From positions 5,468,882 through 5,532,881 of the forward strand of contig OZ020611.1 in the NCBI GenBank assembly GCA_963971575.1: a DNA stretch of 64,000 nt, read 5' to 3'. Positions 21,455 through 30,720 of this stretch are shown here, piece after piece (within the stretch, counting starts at the first letter, position 1; each line of letters begins with the position of its first letter). The stretch comes from Liopterus haemorrhoidalis. Taxonomy: Eukaryota; Arthropoda; Insecta; Coleoptera; Dytiscidae. Below the pieces are notes generated by a model. The model searched no databases, was not told the DNA's origin, and was given only the letters and a program-made list of their open reading frames with translations. The translations under genes and the position numbers were made by a program.

Positions 21455-22025
21455 TTCCGAAAAAGAGAACAATGGACCACTTATTTCTCTATCTTGTGTC
21501 CATCAAAGAGTAGCAGCTGCCTTAAAGATTTCGGAATCAACAATTCGTAGAATTATAAAATGTAATAAATCTGAACTTCTCACTAACAAAATCACGAGAA
21601 AACGAAGGAAATTAAAATCTGAACCAGTTTATTTTATTGATACATTGGCACAAACGTACGGTCATGAAGTACTAAGATTACCTTCTTATCACTGCCAGTT
21701 TAACCCCATTGAACTAATTTGTGGTATAACAAAAAATTATTATGATTGGTTAGGTTAAAACGGATATAGTTTAACGTTTATTATGATATGTTTATTGGTT
21801 AAAACGGATATAGTGATAACGAAGTTTTGAAGATGTAGCAGTGTAATAACCTGTGATCAAATTAGTTGTGAAACTTGGGCAAAATCTGTTAAAAAAATCG
21901 AAAATTTAATAAATGAATGGTGGGAAAGGGAAAGGATTGTTTATGATATTAATCCAATAATAATAAATACAAGAAATGACAGCGATAGTTCAGATGACGA
22001 CGATATCATGCATTACAGTGACTAA
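21455..22025 (+). pseudogene. IS630-like transposase with most of the catalytic core deleted
   Basis: The frame begins SEKENNGPLISLSCVHQRVA and continues ALKISESTIRRIIKCN, a helix-turn-helix DNA-binding segment. It then jumps straight to YGHEVLRLPSYHCQFNPIEL, the typical third-catalytic-residue region of this family, with the central DDE segment missing. The C-terminus reads ISCETWAKSVKKIENLINEW and ends in an acidic SDSSDDDDIMHYSD tail before TAA. Some stops and a TTAGGTTAAAACGGATATAG duplication (about 21745 and 21797) interrupt it. Confidence 0.75.
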
Positions 22026-22217
22026 TTGTTTTAAAATAAAAATAAACATTTAAATATAATCTGTCTCAATTTGTAATACAAAACTAGGTCTGGTTACTTT
22101 GGTGACTGTTGTGGTGTAAATAGACTTTTATGGAAACATGTGAACTTGTAAATCTGACTTTTAAATTTATGATTAAGTATTATTATATCGAGGTTATATT
22201 CAATCAAAAACTACATA

Positions 22218-22589
22218 CAGTCTGTTCCAATCGGTTAAGCGAAACTATAACTTTCGGCCGTTTTGTTTAAGCTTTGTAAATCATTCTTACAATAAACATT
22301 TTTTGGTTAAGGTTAATATCATTTTAAAATGTCATTTTCTTTATATTTTGATTTTTTGTGTCATTCTTAATACAAATTTCCCATTTATTTATTTTTTTGT
22401 CATTAAAATATCTAAAAAAAAATATTTAATTTTGATATATGTCATTCGTTTCCATGGTTTCATTGTTGGAATTTTAAATTTTGACATCCCAACGTGAAAC
22501 ATGAAATAACCCAAGCAAGGTCCCTTCTCGTGACAACCTAAAAGTACTAAATTCTCATTTAGTTCTGCTTAACCGTTTGGAACAGACTG
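22218..22589. mobile_element. 372-bp MITE with CAGTCTGTTCC ends
   Basis: The inverted ends CAGTCTGTTCCAATCGGTTA (left) and the inverse of CAGTCTGTTCCAAACGGTTA (right) are flanked by TA (22216-22217 and 22590-22591). The interior is AT-rich and non-coding. TA duplication indicates a Tc1/mariner-derived MITE, inserted in the IS630-like element. Confidence 0.85.
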
Positions 22590-22603
22590 TATGTCAGATA
22601 ACA

Positions 22604-22681
22604 AATTGACATGTCGAAATTGCAATTGACATGTCAAAATAGCAATTGACATGTCAAAATTATGATTGACATGTCAAATAT
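22604..22681. repeat. Four-copy 20-bp array of the palindrome TTGACATGTCAA
   Basis: The dyad TTGACATGTC(A/G)A occurs at 22606, 22626, 22646 and 22666, exactly 20 bp apart (two helical turns). Spacers are AAT(T/A)GCA-like. It lies in the right subterminal region of the IS630-like element, where transposase-binding repeats are common. Confidence 0.85.
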
Positions 22682-23224
22682 TTGAAAGGTGCCATTTCAG
22701 AATTACCACCCTAAGATGATATTTTAAATATACAACATAAAAAATAAAGTTTCCCTGTTAGTTTCGTATTACAAAATGAGACAGATAATACAACTTGTAG
22801 CAATATATTATATGAATAAATAAATTTTTAATTAATATTTTATTAGTTTGTACTTAGGGGAAACATAAAAATTTAATTTAAATAAACAACATATTATAAT
22901 CCAAAATTTACGTCTTTAATTCCAAGTTTTTCCTTATTTATAATTATTACCTTAAAATTAATAATTTTGTTTGTTTGAGTACTTCTGTGAATTTATTTTC
23001 GTGCTCCAATTAGCAAAGATATCTACGAATAATTCTGTTTCTTTCTAATGCTTTGTTTTTTATTAAAATAATTTGGAAGGTTGGTTGTCAACTTGCGTCA
23101 CTGTACGTTACTATGGGTATGCAAATAATTATAATGATATAAAGAGAGAAAGCATATAGTATTGTATATCGATACTTGTAGCAACGAACAGTCAGCTATC
23201 AGCAATCCGACTATATCACACGAA

Positions 23225-24063
23225 TCAATCATAATTTCTGCGAGTATGACTTTTTTTTGTAGAATTTTTCTGGCTCATCACGATTAAGCATCCAACAGTA
23301 GTCAGCCATCATGCTTTCATTCCAAAATCCTTGGATAACGGGTTTCCATCACTTGAATATCTTGGTGAAAGCGGTCACCTTGTTCATTGCTCATGGCGTC
23401 TAAGTTTTCAGGAAAAAAAGTTAGGTGCGAATGTATAAAATGCATTTTCAATGACATTGGACAGCCAATTTTCTGAAACGAATCGAGTAGCCGTAACAAC
23501 ATTTTTATATTCGGGCGATTTGTGATTTCCGAGAAAGTTCTCACAAACCCACACAAACGCTTTCCATGCTTCTTTTTCATCAATCAAGTGATTCTGCAAA
23601 ATGTTCGTCTTTCAAAATCTCTCGAATCTGAGGACAGACGAAGATGCCTTCTTTAAGTTTCGCGGCACTAATTTTGGGAAATTTTTCAACCAAGTATCAG
23701 TTTTACCCATCGCTTTCACAAAGTTTTTCGTTAAACCAAGCTTGATGTGTAGCAGCGGCAGGAAAATTTTACGTGGATCAACCAGCGGAATGTGGTGAAC
23801 ACTGCTTACACCAGGCTCGTATTCAGTTCTCAACATCCAATCACGTTTTATGTAGTGATCGTTCACTGCGCGACTATCCCACAAACAAAGGAAGCAGCAG
23901 AACTTTGTGAATTTGCGCTGAAAGTATATCTTATAGTTAAAATGACACACCGACATCTCAAGATCCAGACGTGCTGAAGAAAAACTAAGCACATATTTGG
24001 AATCAGCGTGAAAAACTACATATAGTACATCTAAAATTAAAGCTGATGCAAATTCATTGTTTA
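23225..24063 (-). pseudogene. Multi-copy arthropod protein of unknown function, copy 2
   Basis: This is a longer copy of the family at 11705-12220. Read leftwards it gives LINVLYVVFHADSKYV-type sequence, MLRTEYEPGVSSVHHIPLVD, IFLPLLHIKLGLTKNFVKAM, then (other frame) AWKAFVWVCENFLGNHKSPE, LKMHFIHSHLTFFPENLDAM and SNEQGDRFHQDIQVMETRYP. A last frameshift leads to SMMADYCWMLNRDEPEK near 23290. At least three frames are used, so it is a pseudogene. Conserved His, Cys and Asp-rich blocks (HIKLGL, FHQD, ADYCW) are shared with copy 1. No function is known to me. Confidence 0.65.
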
Positions 24064-24203
24064 CCAGTGTTATTGTTGATCTTCGTCTCAAATCTTCTCT
24101 TCTCTCTAAGACGTCCTCCATTCATTTCCATCCTTGCTCTGATTCACAACACGCCTGCTCTTTTTCCTTCTTTAAATTTCATTTCTCCACATTTTCTTCA
24201 TTA
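24064..24203 (-). pseudogene. LINE C-terminal fragment, left piece (split by mariner)
   Basis: On the minus strand it reads EQGWK then MEDVLERREDLRRR, matching the WMKEVKNRREEIKERS end of the LINE at 27040-27906. It is the direct continuation of the piece at 26126-26525, separated by the mariner insertion. Confidence 0.6.
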
Positions 24204-24450
24204 TACGGGGTGTGTAAATTAAGTAAACGGACTAATTTTTATTTATTTTTTTTATTCGAATAGTATTACAATTCAATATTGTTTCTCAAGGGAAGCCACA
24301 CAGCGCTGGAGACAGTTCTTCCAATCCTCATAGCAGTGCTGGAACTCGGATACTGGAATAGCTTTCAGCTGGTCGGTTCCGGACGTTTGAATGTTTTTGA
24401 GTGTCCCGAAATGACGTTCCTTGAAGTGATTTTTCAATCTTAGGAAGAGA

Positions 24451-25512
24451 AAAATTGATGTGAAGTGTGAATTTTCACACATTTCAGGGTTTTGCAGGTA
24501 TTTAGTAAGTGAATGATGATTATTTGGGAAGCCAAAACAAATTTTATATTAAAATATTTTTTTTGTTAATTTTAATTCGAACGCCTAATACCATTATGTA
24601 GGTTTCTAAATATGTGCAGTATTTTTTTTATATAGCTAGGTTCATTAAGAATTTTAAAAATTGAGCCTATGGCTTCCATTGGTTGTTACAAGTTCCGCCC
24701 CTCTGATTTCGTGTACATTGAAACAGAATTAAATTATAATTTAAACAATATCCACTGGTTATTAAATTTTCGCTTTTAAAAATTAAATGCAACATGTGCC
24801 AAAATATAACTAGAATTTTGAAAGAATAATTTAAACAATATAAAAATTAAAAAAAAAAAAAAAAAACTAAAAATAATATTGTCTCTTCTGGCAGGGTTCG
24901 ATTCCTCTCGGATCGAGTTACTTGGGTGAAACTCCAGCGTTAAAACCACTATACCAGCATACACGTTCCAATGTAGCGTGTTACAAAGCTATAACTTGTG
25001 TACATTATTAGCCAAAAATCACAAAAAAGGCGTTTTTTTTCCAAAAACGTAATCTGATCAAAAATTCCTGTTGTACTATTCCGGTTCACACCAATGTACA
25101 TTACTTAGAATTTTTTCAGATTTTTAGTTTAAACCATCTGGGCTACAGGGTGTGGGACAAAAAAAATTTTGCACAATTTTAGCAAAAATCGCTTCAAAAT
25201 AATTTATTTTGCAAAAATAAAATTTTAATCGTTAATCCACGTACCAAGGGCTTTCATTTGATACCCTACTCAGAATTATAAAAAAATATATTTTTTTTTT
25301 CGATGAGCACATATTTTTTTATATTTTTAGGGGGATATGTTTTTTAGATGTTTTAGTATTTTTCCTATGTGCGGGTCAAAGAGTTATATAAGCGTGCCAA
25401 ATTTCAACTCTCTAGATTTAGCCGTTTGGCTACAATTTTTACCGAACAGACAGACAGACGACAAAATGACGGTATAAGGGTTTTTTGGTCATACCTACAA
25501 AACCCTAAAAAG
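24451..25512. mobile_element. tRNA-cassette inverted-repeat element, copy C
   Basis: It is full length (about 1.06 kb), inserted in the mariner transposase gene. The left end is AAAAATTGATGTGAAGTGTG then TTTCAGGGTTTTGCAGGTAT; the right end is CATACCTACAAAACCCTAAA. Body sequence matches copy B closely except for the cassette at 24887-24958. Clean insertion into mariner coding sequence on both sides defines the element boundaries well. Confidence 0.8.
24887..24958 (-). ncRNA. tRNA-Glu(TTC)-like cassette in copy C
   Basis: This is exactly 72 nt on the minus strand, from GCTGGTA to TGCCAGA. These ends form an acceptor stem with 6 of 7 pairs. The A-box TATAGTGGTT is typical. The anticodon arm CTGGA GTTTCAC CCAAG has U33, anticodon TTC (Glu) and A37, close to the CTGGTTTTCACCCAGG arm of animal tRNA-Glu. 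The T-arm GGAATCGAACC is a weak B-box. A T18 run about 30 nt downstream could terminate RNA polymerase III. Two anticodon-stem mismatches make it a probable tRNA-derived pseudogene. Confidence 0.6.
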
Positions 25513-26125
25513 GCTGAGGAGCCACAGGAATGTTTTTACCCGGCCAAAAACTCGTTTATTGAAATTGCTGTGTGACAAGACGCATTTTTCTCATTCCCAA
25601 TTCATAGGTCAAAATCTGAAGAACGGTAGTGTGAGTCAAATTCAACTCTTCCCCGATCATTCTGACTGTCAACCGACGATCTGAACGCACAAGATTCCGG
25701 AACCTGGATTTTCATCGGTTCTTGAATATGAAGGCCTTTCGCTGCATGATTCATTTTCAATCAACTCTCTTCCTTCTGAAAATGTCTTAAACCACCAAAA
25801 AACTTGGGTCCTTGACAAAACACTGTCGCCGTAGGCCTGCTGAAGTTTTGCAAAAGTTTCCGTTGCACTGTGCCCAAGTTTGGAACAAAACCTGATAGCA
25901 CACCGTTGCTCGAAATGAATATCACTCATTTTTAGAACGCACTAGAAAAAACTGTTCCACGAAAAAAATCGCTGCAGACAACAAAATTACTCTATCTAGC
26001 GAGTTCAAACTCGTACTGAACGCGCATCACATGTTCACCTGCCGCCCCTCCAACTTCCGCGTTCCAAATGTTGCCAGTACAATCGCTATGTTGCCAGTTC
26101 GGTTACTTAAGTTACACACCTCGTA

Positions 26126-26525
26126 TGCTCAAAGGTCTCTCTTTCTTCTCCACACATCTTGCACATTCTTGGTTCATCTGTTCTCCAGTACTCATTTTCT
26201 CTTTCCTCATTTCCGCATCTAAATCTTGCTATTACCTTCTTTTTTAATCCATTACTTTGGATTTTGAGGTACTAGGGTATTTGCGTAGTCCAAGTTTTCT
26301 TCTATTTGCTGTTATACCTCGATTTTTTTCATGTCCTTGGATGTCTGTCTTTCTATCTGTTATTTCTAATGTCACTTCTTGTCCTTCCGACTTCTTGATA
26401 TTTCCTTAGTTGAGTAGCCATTATGCTCAAATATTTTCCTTCTTTTTGCTTCCTATCTGGTTTGCATCTTTCCTTGTGTCTCTTTTCTCTCTATTTCTGT
26501 CCAGCACTGATATAGTACATTTTTT
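26126..26525 (-). pseudogene. LINE C-terminal fragment, right piece
   Basis: On the minus strand it reads RFRCGNEERENEYW and MCKMCGEERETFEH, matching the zinc-knuckle region of the LINE at 27040-27906. Continuation after the mariner is at 24064-24203. Several frameshifts are visible. Confidence 0.7.
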
Positions 26526-26831
26526 TTATATAGTTTATATCATGACATCAGGATTCTAAAAATTACAAATATCTACTGGATTATTATTTAATACCGTTAA
26601 AAAAGAAAAGAAAAACTACTTTCCATATAGGTTTTATCAATATTTCAATCCACTGGCTGTCATATATGGAACGAAGTTGATTATTTATAATGGTAGCTTT
26701 ATTAAAAGTTTAGAACATTCAATGTTTAATTAATTTTACACATGTTGTTAAAAAAATATTATAGTCAAATGCATTTAAAACATTAAATTTGGTTATAATA
26801 AAACTATGCCAAATATTAATTGAAAATTTTG
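26526..26831. other. Non-coding AT-rich stretch
   Basis: No gene or repeat is supported. Confidence 0.5.
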
Positions 26832-26888
26832 TATGTGAAGTTTGAATTTTCACACATTTCAGGGTTTTGTAGGTATTTAGTAAATGTA
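26832..26888. repeat. Left end of a tRNA-cassette element (copy D, truncated)
   Basis: It contains TGTGAAGTTTGAATTTTCAC and CATTTCAGGGTTTTGTAGG, matching the left ends of copies B and C. It stops abruptly after about 57 bp and is followed by the LINE target site. Confidence 0.6.
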
Positions 26889-27993
26889 AGAAGCCAACAT
26901 AATGATAGATAGATAGATATTTTTATTATTAATATTATGTACTTTTATTTATATATTTATCTTACAACAATTAACTTACACTTAATAATAATTATAATTT
27001 TCGCCTTTCGGCTTAAAATCTACCCTCCTTCTCCTCTAGTTAATATCTTCGTTGACTCCTTTCCTTAATTTCCTCCCTTCTGTTTTTCACTTCTTTCATC
27101 CATTCATACCTTTTTCCTGTTTCATCCAAAATTTCCTTTCTCGTTTCCGTTCTGTGTCGTATTTCTTCACATTCTTCCAACAAATGTTCCATTGTCTCCT
27201 TACCTTCCCTGCACATTCTACATGTTCTTTCTTCCTCTTTCATCCAAAAATTATTGTCCCTCTCCTCATTTCCACATCTAAATCTCGCTATCACTTTTTT
27301 CTTCTCTCTACTGCCTTTTTCTGTCAAATACTGTGGTTTTCTCACCGTCCAGGTTTTTTCATATTTGTTATTATACCTTGACTCTCTTATTTTTGTATCT
27401 TGCTCCGTTTGTTGTATGTCGGTCATTCGCTCTGTTACTTCGTGCCCCAATTCTTCTCCATTCATTCTTTTTAGTCTTACCGCTGTTGTTGAGTAGCCAC
27501 AATATTCGTACATTTCCTTCCTTTCCTTTTCCCATCTTGATAGTGGCTTTCCTTGTTGATTCCGTTTTTCCATTTCCCTCCAGCATTCATAAAGAATTTC
27601 TTTTTCCGGGTGTTTAATTATATTCTCTTCATATTTTATGGCTTTTTTGACTGCCTCTATTCTTATTTTCTTTATTTTTGTCTCTTCCAGTATAATGTAT
27701 GTTGGTGTATTCGTATCTACTCCCAACATCCATTTTAAGTATTTTATTTGTACTTTTTCTATATGTTCTCGTTCCGCCCATCCCCATACTTCTGCTCCAT
27801 ACATTATTGTATTTTTTAGCAACGCCTCGTACATGAGCATACGAGTTCTATAATCCCCTTTGAATTTCCGTTCCCCAATACTCCATACTTGCGGTAGGGC
27901 TAGCATGGCCTTCTTATTTAATAGTCTCGTATGTGCGTCTGTTCCTCCGTTGCTTCTAAATTGGTACCCTAGGTATTAGAAGCCAACATAATG
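26889..27993 (-). mobile_element. 5'-truncated LINE with 16-bp target duplication
   Basis: AGAAGCCAACATAATG occurs at 26889-26904 and 27978-27993, exactly flanking the element. The 3' end (left) carries a short GATA repeat tail after an AT-rich 3' UTR with the hairpin-like AAGCCGAAAGGC. The 5' end (right) is truncated inside coding sequence. Perfect duplication and an uninterrupted reading frame indicate a recent insertion. Confidence 0.92.
27040..27906 (-). CDS. LINE polyprotein C-terminal region (partial, open)
   Basis: This is a 288-residue uninterrupted frame. The region MYGAEVWGWAEREHIEKVQ (about residues 35-53) followed by KYLKWMLGV is the segment after the RT thumb in R1/LOA/I-group LINEs of insects. 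It ends with a basic, glutamate-rich region and a zinc knuckle (Cys229, Cys232, His241, Cys246) in RFRCGNEERD...CRMCREGKETMEHLLEEC. The RT and endonuclease domains are absent by 5' truncation, so it cannot retrotranspose. Other fragments of the family lie at 24064, 26126 and 28085. Confidence 0.8.
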   Translation of the reverse strand: MLALPQVWSIGERKFKGDYRTRMLMYEALLKNTIMYGAEVWGWAEREHIEKVQIKYLKWMLGVDTNTPTYIILEETKIKKIRIEAVKKAIKYEENIIKHPEKEILYECWREMEKRNQQGKPLSRWEKERKEMYEYCGYSTTAVRLKRMNGEELGHEVTERMTDIQQTEQDTKIRESRYNNKYEKTWTVRKPQYLTEKGSREKKKVIARFRCGNEERDNNFWMKEEERTCRMCREGKETMEHLLEECEEIRHRTETRKEILDETGKRYEWMKEVKNRREEIKERSQRRY

Positions 27994-28084
27994 CTGGATG
28001 TCTAGGAATATTTGTTCTATAAGCACATCAAAATCAACAAATTATTGATAATTATTTTCATTCGTTATTTGAGTACTAAGAGCG

Positions 28085-28383
28085 ATTTTTTAAAACAAAA
28101 TTTAAATAATTTGCGAGATATTGATGTGGAAGAGGAGAGAGACAACCAATTCTGGAGAGAAGTTGAAGAAGAGGTATGCATGATGTGTCGGAGAGAAAGG
28201 GAAATCATCGAGCACCTACTCCTAATTGTCACGAAGTCCGTTCTAGAGGAGGAACACGAGAAGAAGTTTTAAAAGACACAGGATCAGGATGGACATGGAT
28301 GAGTGAAATTTCGCAGAGAAGAACGTTCATTCAACAAAAACACAGCGGTGGAAAAAAGTAGAAAGAAATGAAATGTAAATATA
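28085..28383 (+). pseudogene. LINE C-terminal fragment, + strand (split by mariner)
   Basis: It reads EEERDNQFWREVEEEVCMMC and RREREIIEHLL, the zinc-knuckle region of the same family as 27040-27906, then frameshifts into SGWTWMSEISQRR. Its 3' UTR resumes at 29606-29676 beyond a mariner and contains AAGCCGAAAGGC, like the 3' UTR at about 27000. Confidence 0.75.
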
Positions 28384-29603
28384 CCACGTCGCTCAATAAG
28401 TTTAGTCTAACTAAGAAAAACAACGCTCCTCTAACATTTCGATGCCTTCTTTGTAGAACGATTTGTCTTTGCCCTCAAAACAGGCATCGGTTTATGCAAT
28501 CACTTTTTCATTTGAATCAAATTTCTTTCCCTGGAGCATCTTTTTGAGTTCTGCAAAATGCCAATAGTCGCTGGGGGCCAGATCTGGAGAGTACGGTGGG
28601 TGAGGAAGCAATTCGAAGCGTAATTCATTCAATTTAACCATCGTTTTCATCGACTTGTGACACGGGGCATTGTCTTTGCGAAAGAGCGCTGTTTTCTTTT
28701 GCATGTGAAGCCGTTTTTTCTGGATTACTACATTCAATCGATCCAATAATGCCATGTAGTATTCGCTATTGATAGTTTTAGCTTTCTCAAGATAGTCGAT
28801 AAACAAAATACCATGCGCGTCCCAAAATACGGATGCCATAACCTTGCTAGCTGACTTTTGAGTTTTTGGTCGCTTTGGACGGCTTTCACCGACTGCTGTC
28901 TACTCACCTGACGATCTTTTTGATTCAGGTGTGTAGTAGTGGATCCATGTTTCATCCATTGTCACATATCGACGCAAGAAATCCTTTTTATCTCGCTTTA
29001 ACAGCTCCAAACAGCGCTCTGAATCGTCGATGCGTTGTTGCTTTTAGTCCGGTGTAAGCGAACGCGGCACGCACTTCGAAACCAATTTACGCATTCTCAA
29101 ATTTTCGTGTAAAATTGTAAACACACTACCTTCTGATATCTTTAAGGTATCAGCTATCTCACGCAACTTCAGTTTACGGTCTTTCAAAACTATTTTGTGG
29201 ACTTTTTTTATGTTTTCTGGAACAATTGCCAATTTTGAGGAACCAGAGCGTTCAGCATCATCGGTGTTTGTACCGACCGCGTTTAAATTCAGCATACCAA
29301 TCAGTAATAGTTGATTTGCCTGGCGCACTCTATAACGCTTATCAAGCCCCTGTTTGGCTTCAACAGTATTTTTTCCCATCAAAAAACAATGTTTAATCAA
29401 CACACGAAATTCTTTTTAAACCATTCTTTTGAAAATTATAAAACTGGAGTCACTAAAACCACTGTAATCTCTAAACTAATTGTCAGAATGTCATGAAATG
29501 TTCACACGTATCGTTTGAAGATTGGTACTATTCAGAAATCATATGGGTCTGTCAATAATGTTGCCATATATATGTCAGACCGGAGACTTATTGAGTGAAG
29601 TGT
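28384..29603 (-). mobile_element. Mariner with (T)CACTCAATAAG-type ends
   Basis: The inverted ends CACGTCGCTCAATAAGT / CACTTCACTCAATAAGT are flanked by TA (28382-28383 and 29604-29605). Length is 1220 bp, near full size. It is inserted in the 3' part of a + strand LINE. Confidence 0.9.
28411..29403 (-). pseudogene. Mariner transposase, nearly complete (two stops, one frameshift)
   Basis: The frame starts at 29403 with HCFLMGKNTVEAKQGLDKRY (HTH), then LKLREIADTLKISEGSVFTI (second HTH) and a stop after SLTPD. It continues YVTMDETWIHYYTPE (first catalytic Asp), VMASVFWDAHGILFIDYL, FRKDNAPCHKS (second Asp) and YSPDLAPSDYWHFAELKK (third Asp). A last stop after EKVIA is followed by FEGKDKSFYKEGIEMLEERC. 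All three Asp of the DD34D triad are retained. It resembles the mellifera subfamily (WHF after the third Asp). Confidence 0.88.
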
Positions 29604-29605
29604 TA

Positions 29606-29676
29606 GCATATAGTTTAATGTACTAAAAAAATGTGGAATTCAAGCCGAAAGGCAGAATTTAATAAATTTATTATTA
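29606..29676 (+). repeat. 3' UTR of the split LINE, with ATT tail
   Basis: AAGCCGAAAGGCAGAATTTA followed by ATTATT matches the 3' UTR of the LINE at 26906-27977. It completes the copy beginning at 28085. Confidence 0.65.
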
Positions 29677-29678
29677 TA

Positions 29679-30615
29679 CAAGGTGTCTCAAAAGAAATTT
29701 TATATTTATTTAGCTCACTGCGTGAACGCAACGTATCCGAGGGGCGCGGGGGTTATGTCAATCGGTAGCCTGGCTCTTGGGAATTGAGTCGCTATGGATC
29801 GTTTCTCGGAAGCAGACCGCGCGTTATGCGTGCGAGAGTTTTACAAAAACGGTGATTCGGCGACTGTAGCGCGTAGAAAATTCTGCGGTATTCGAGGTTT
29901 TCGCCACTTAAATGATGCGCCAAGCATTCCTCTCATTCGACATTGGGTTAAAAAGTTTGAAGAGACTGGTACAACGCTGGATAAATCAAAATCCGGGCGA
30001 CCTAGGTCATCAAGAACGGTAGTAAACGTGGAGAATGTTAATCAGTCTTTTTTGAAGACGAAAGGGGGCGTGCAGTTACAGTGAATTCAGAGCGTTATGT
30101 GGAGATGTTAGACAACTTCTTGGTACCTGAACTGCAAAACTTTCCTGGCTATAACCAAATAACATGGTTCCAAAAGGACGGAGCAACTTCACACACGTCC
30201 AATATGTCTCTGCCACGTGTTTGTGAAATTTTCTCAGGCAAATAGATCTCCCGGAGAGGTGACATAAATTGGCCTCCACGCAGTCCAGATTTAACCCCTA
30301 TGGACTTTTTCCTATGGGGTTATCATAAATCTAAAGTTAACGCCAATAAACCGACTTCACTGGCGAATTTGAAAGAAAATATCCGTCACGAAATGGCAGC
30401 CATCCCTGAGTCCACCTGCCGAGACGTCATAAGTAATTTTACTGTTCGATTAAATAAGTGCAGAGAACGCGAGGGTCTACATTTAGACGATATTATTTTT
30501 AAGAAATAAATCCCCAAAAAGTGTATTTTAATAATTAATAAACATTTTTTCTATATACGGCTTACTTTTTTTTTAATCGATCCACTAAATATAAAATTTC
30601 TTTTGAGACACCTTG
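29679..30615 (+). mobile_element. DUF4817-type mariner relative, copy 1
   Basis: The inverted ends CAAGGTGTCTCAAAAGAAAT are flanked by TA (29677-29678 and 30616-30617). At 937 bp it is shortened by deletion of the central transposase region. A second copy in opposite orientation is at 34019-36049. Confidence 0.9.
29794..30509 (+). pseudogene. DUF4817-type transposase, central part deleted
   Basis: It starts MDRFSEADRALCVREFYKNG and IPLIRHWVKKFEETGTTLDK (DUF4817 helix-turn-helix). It then runs through VNVENVNQS straight into FLKTKGGVQLQ, or FFEDERGRAVTVNSERYVEM in the shifted frame, missing the second HTH and first catalytic Asp. QITWFQKDGATSHTSNMS holds the second catalytic Asp and WPPRSPDLTPMDFFLWGY the third. 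It ends LNKCREREGLHLDDIIFKK. Two stops and frameshifts are present. Confidence 0.88.
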
Positions 30616-30648
30616 TATTATACAGAGAGGTTTTTTCCATTTTTACAA

Positions 30649-30720
30649 AAGCGTACCTCTGGAGGTAAGCGTACCTCTGGAGGTAAGCGTACCTCTGGAG
30701 GTACGCGTACCTCCCGGTTG
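30649..30720. repeat. 18-bp tandem repeat, each unit palindromic
   Basis: AAGCGTACCTCTGGAGGT is repeated three times exactly (30649-30702), then a diverged fourth unit follows. TACCTCTGGAGGTA inside each unit is a near-perfect dyad. Confidence 0.9.

Larger units (their letters stand above)
21246..23214 (+). mobile_element. IS630-like DNA transposon, internally deleted
   Basis: Inverted ends TATAGTCGGATTGCTGATAG are found at about 21246 and, inverted, ending at about 23214, with TA-type flanks. Transposase fragments lie on the + strand at 21455-22025. The right half holds a nested 372-bp MITE and an array of TTGACATGTCAA palindromes. A relative with a similar transposase N-terminus is at 55171-56383. 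Confidence 0.75.
24273..25929 (-). pseudogene. Mariner transposase, split and deleted
   Basis: It starts MSDIHFEQRCAIRFCSKLGH and SATETFAKLQQAYGDSVLSR (N-terminal HTH of the SETMAR-like type), followed by TQVFWWFKTFSEGRE. After a deletion it resumes as HTAISINEFLAGKN near 25540. It is then cut by the inserted element and ends LRLKNHFKERHFG ... VSEFQHCYEDWKNCLQRCVA (24443-24273). The YSPDLAP third-Asp region is lost at the junction. The copy is inactive. Confidence 0.85.
24206..26123 (-). mobile_element. Mariner carrying nested tRNA-cassette element
   Basis: The inverted ends CG(G/A)GGTGTGTAA(A/C)TTAAGTAA are flanked by TA (24204-24205 and 26124-26125). Removing the nested element at 24451-25512 leaves about 860 bp, so the mariner also carries internal deletions. 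It sits in a LINE fragment whose two halves flank it. Confidence 0.85.

Noticed and set aside
23612..24121. Single continuous gene of 169 codons
   Set aside because: The first codons (MEDVLERREDLRRR) belong to the LINE fragment and the rest to the unknown family; the junction is an insertion boundary.
27052..27853. Four overlapping + strand frames rich in Phe and Ser
   Set aside because: They are antisense shadows of the LINE frame at 27040-27906.
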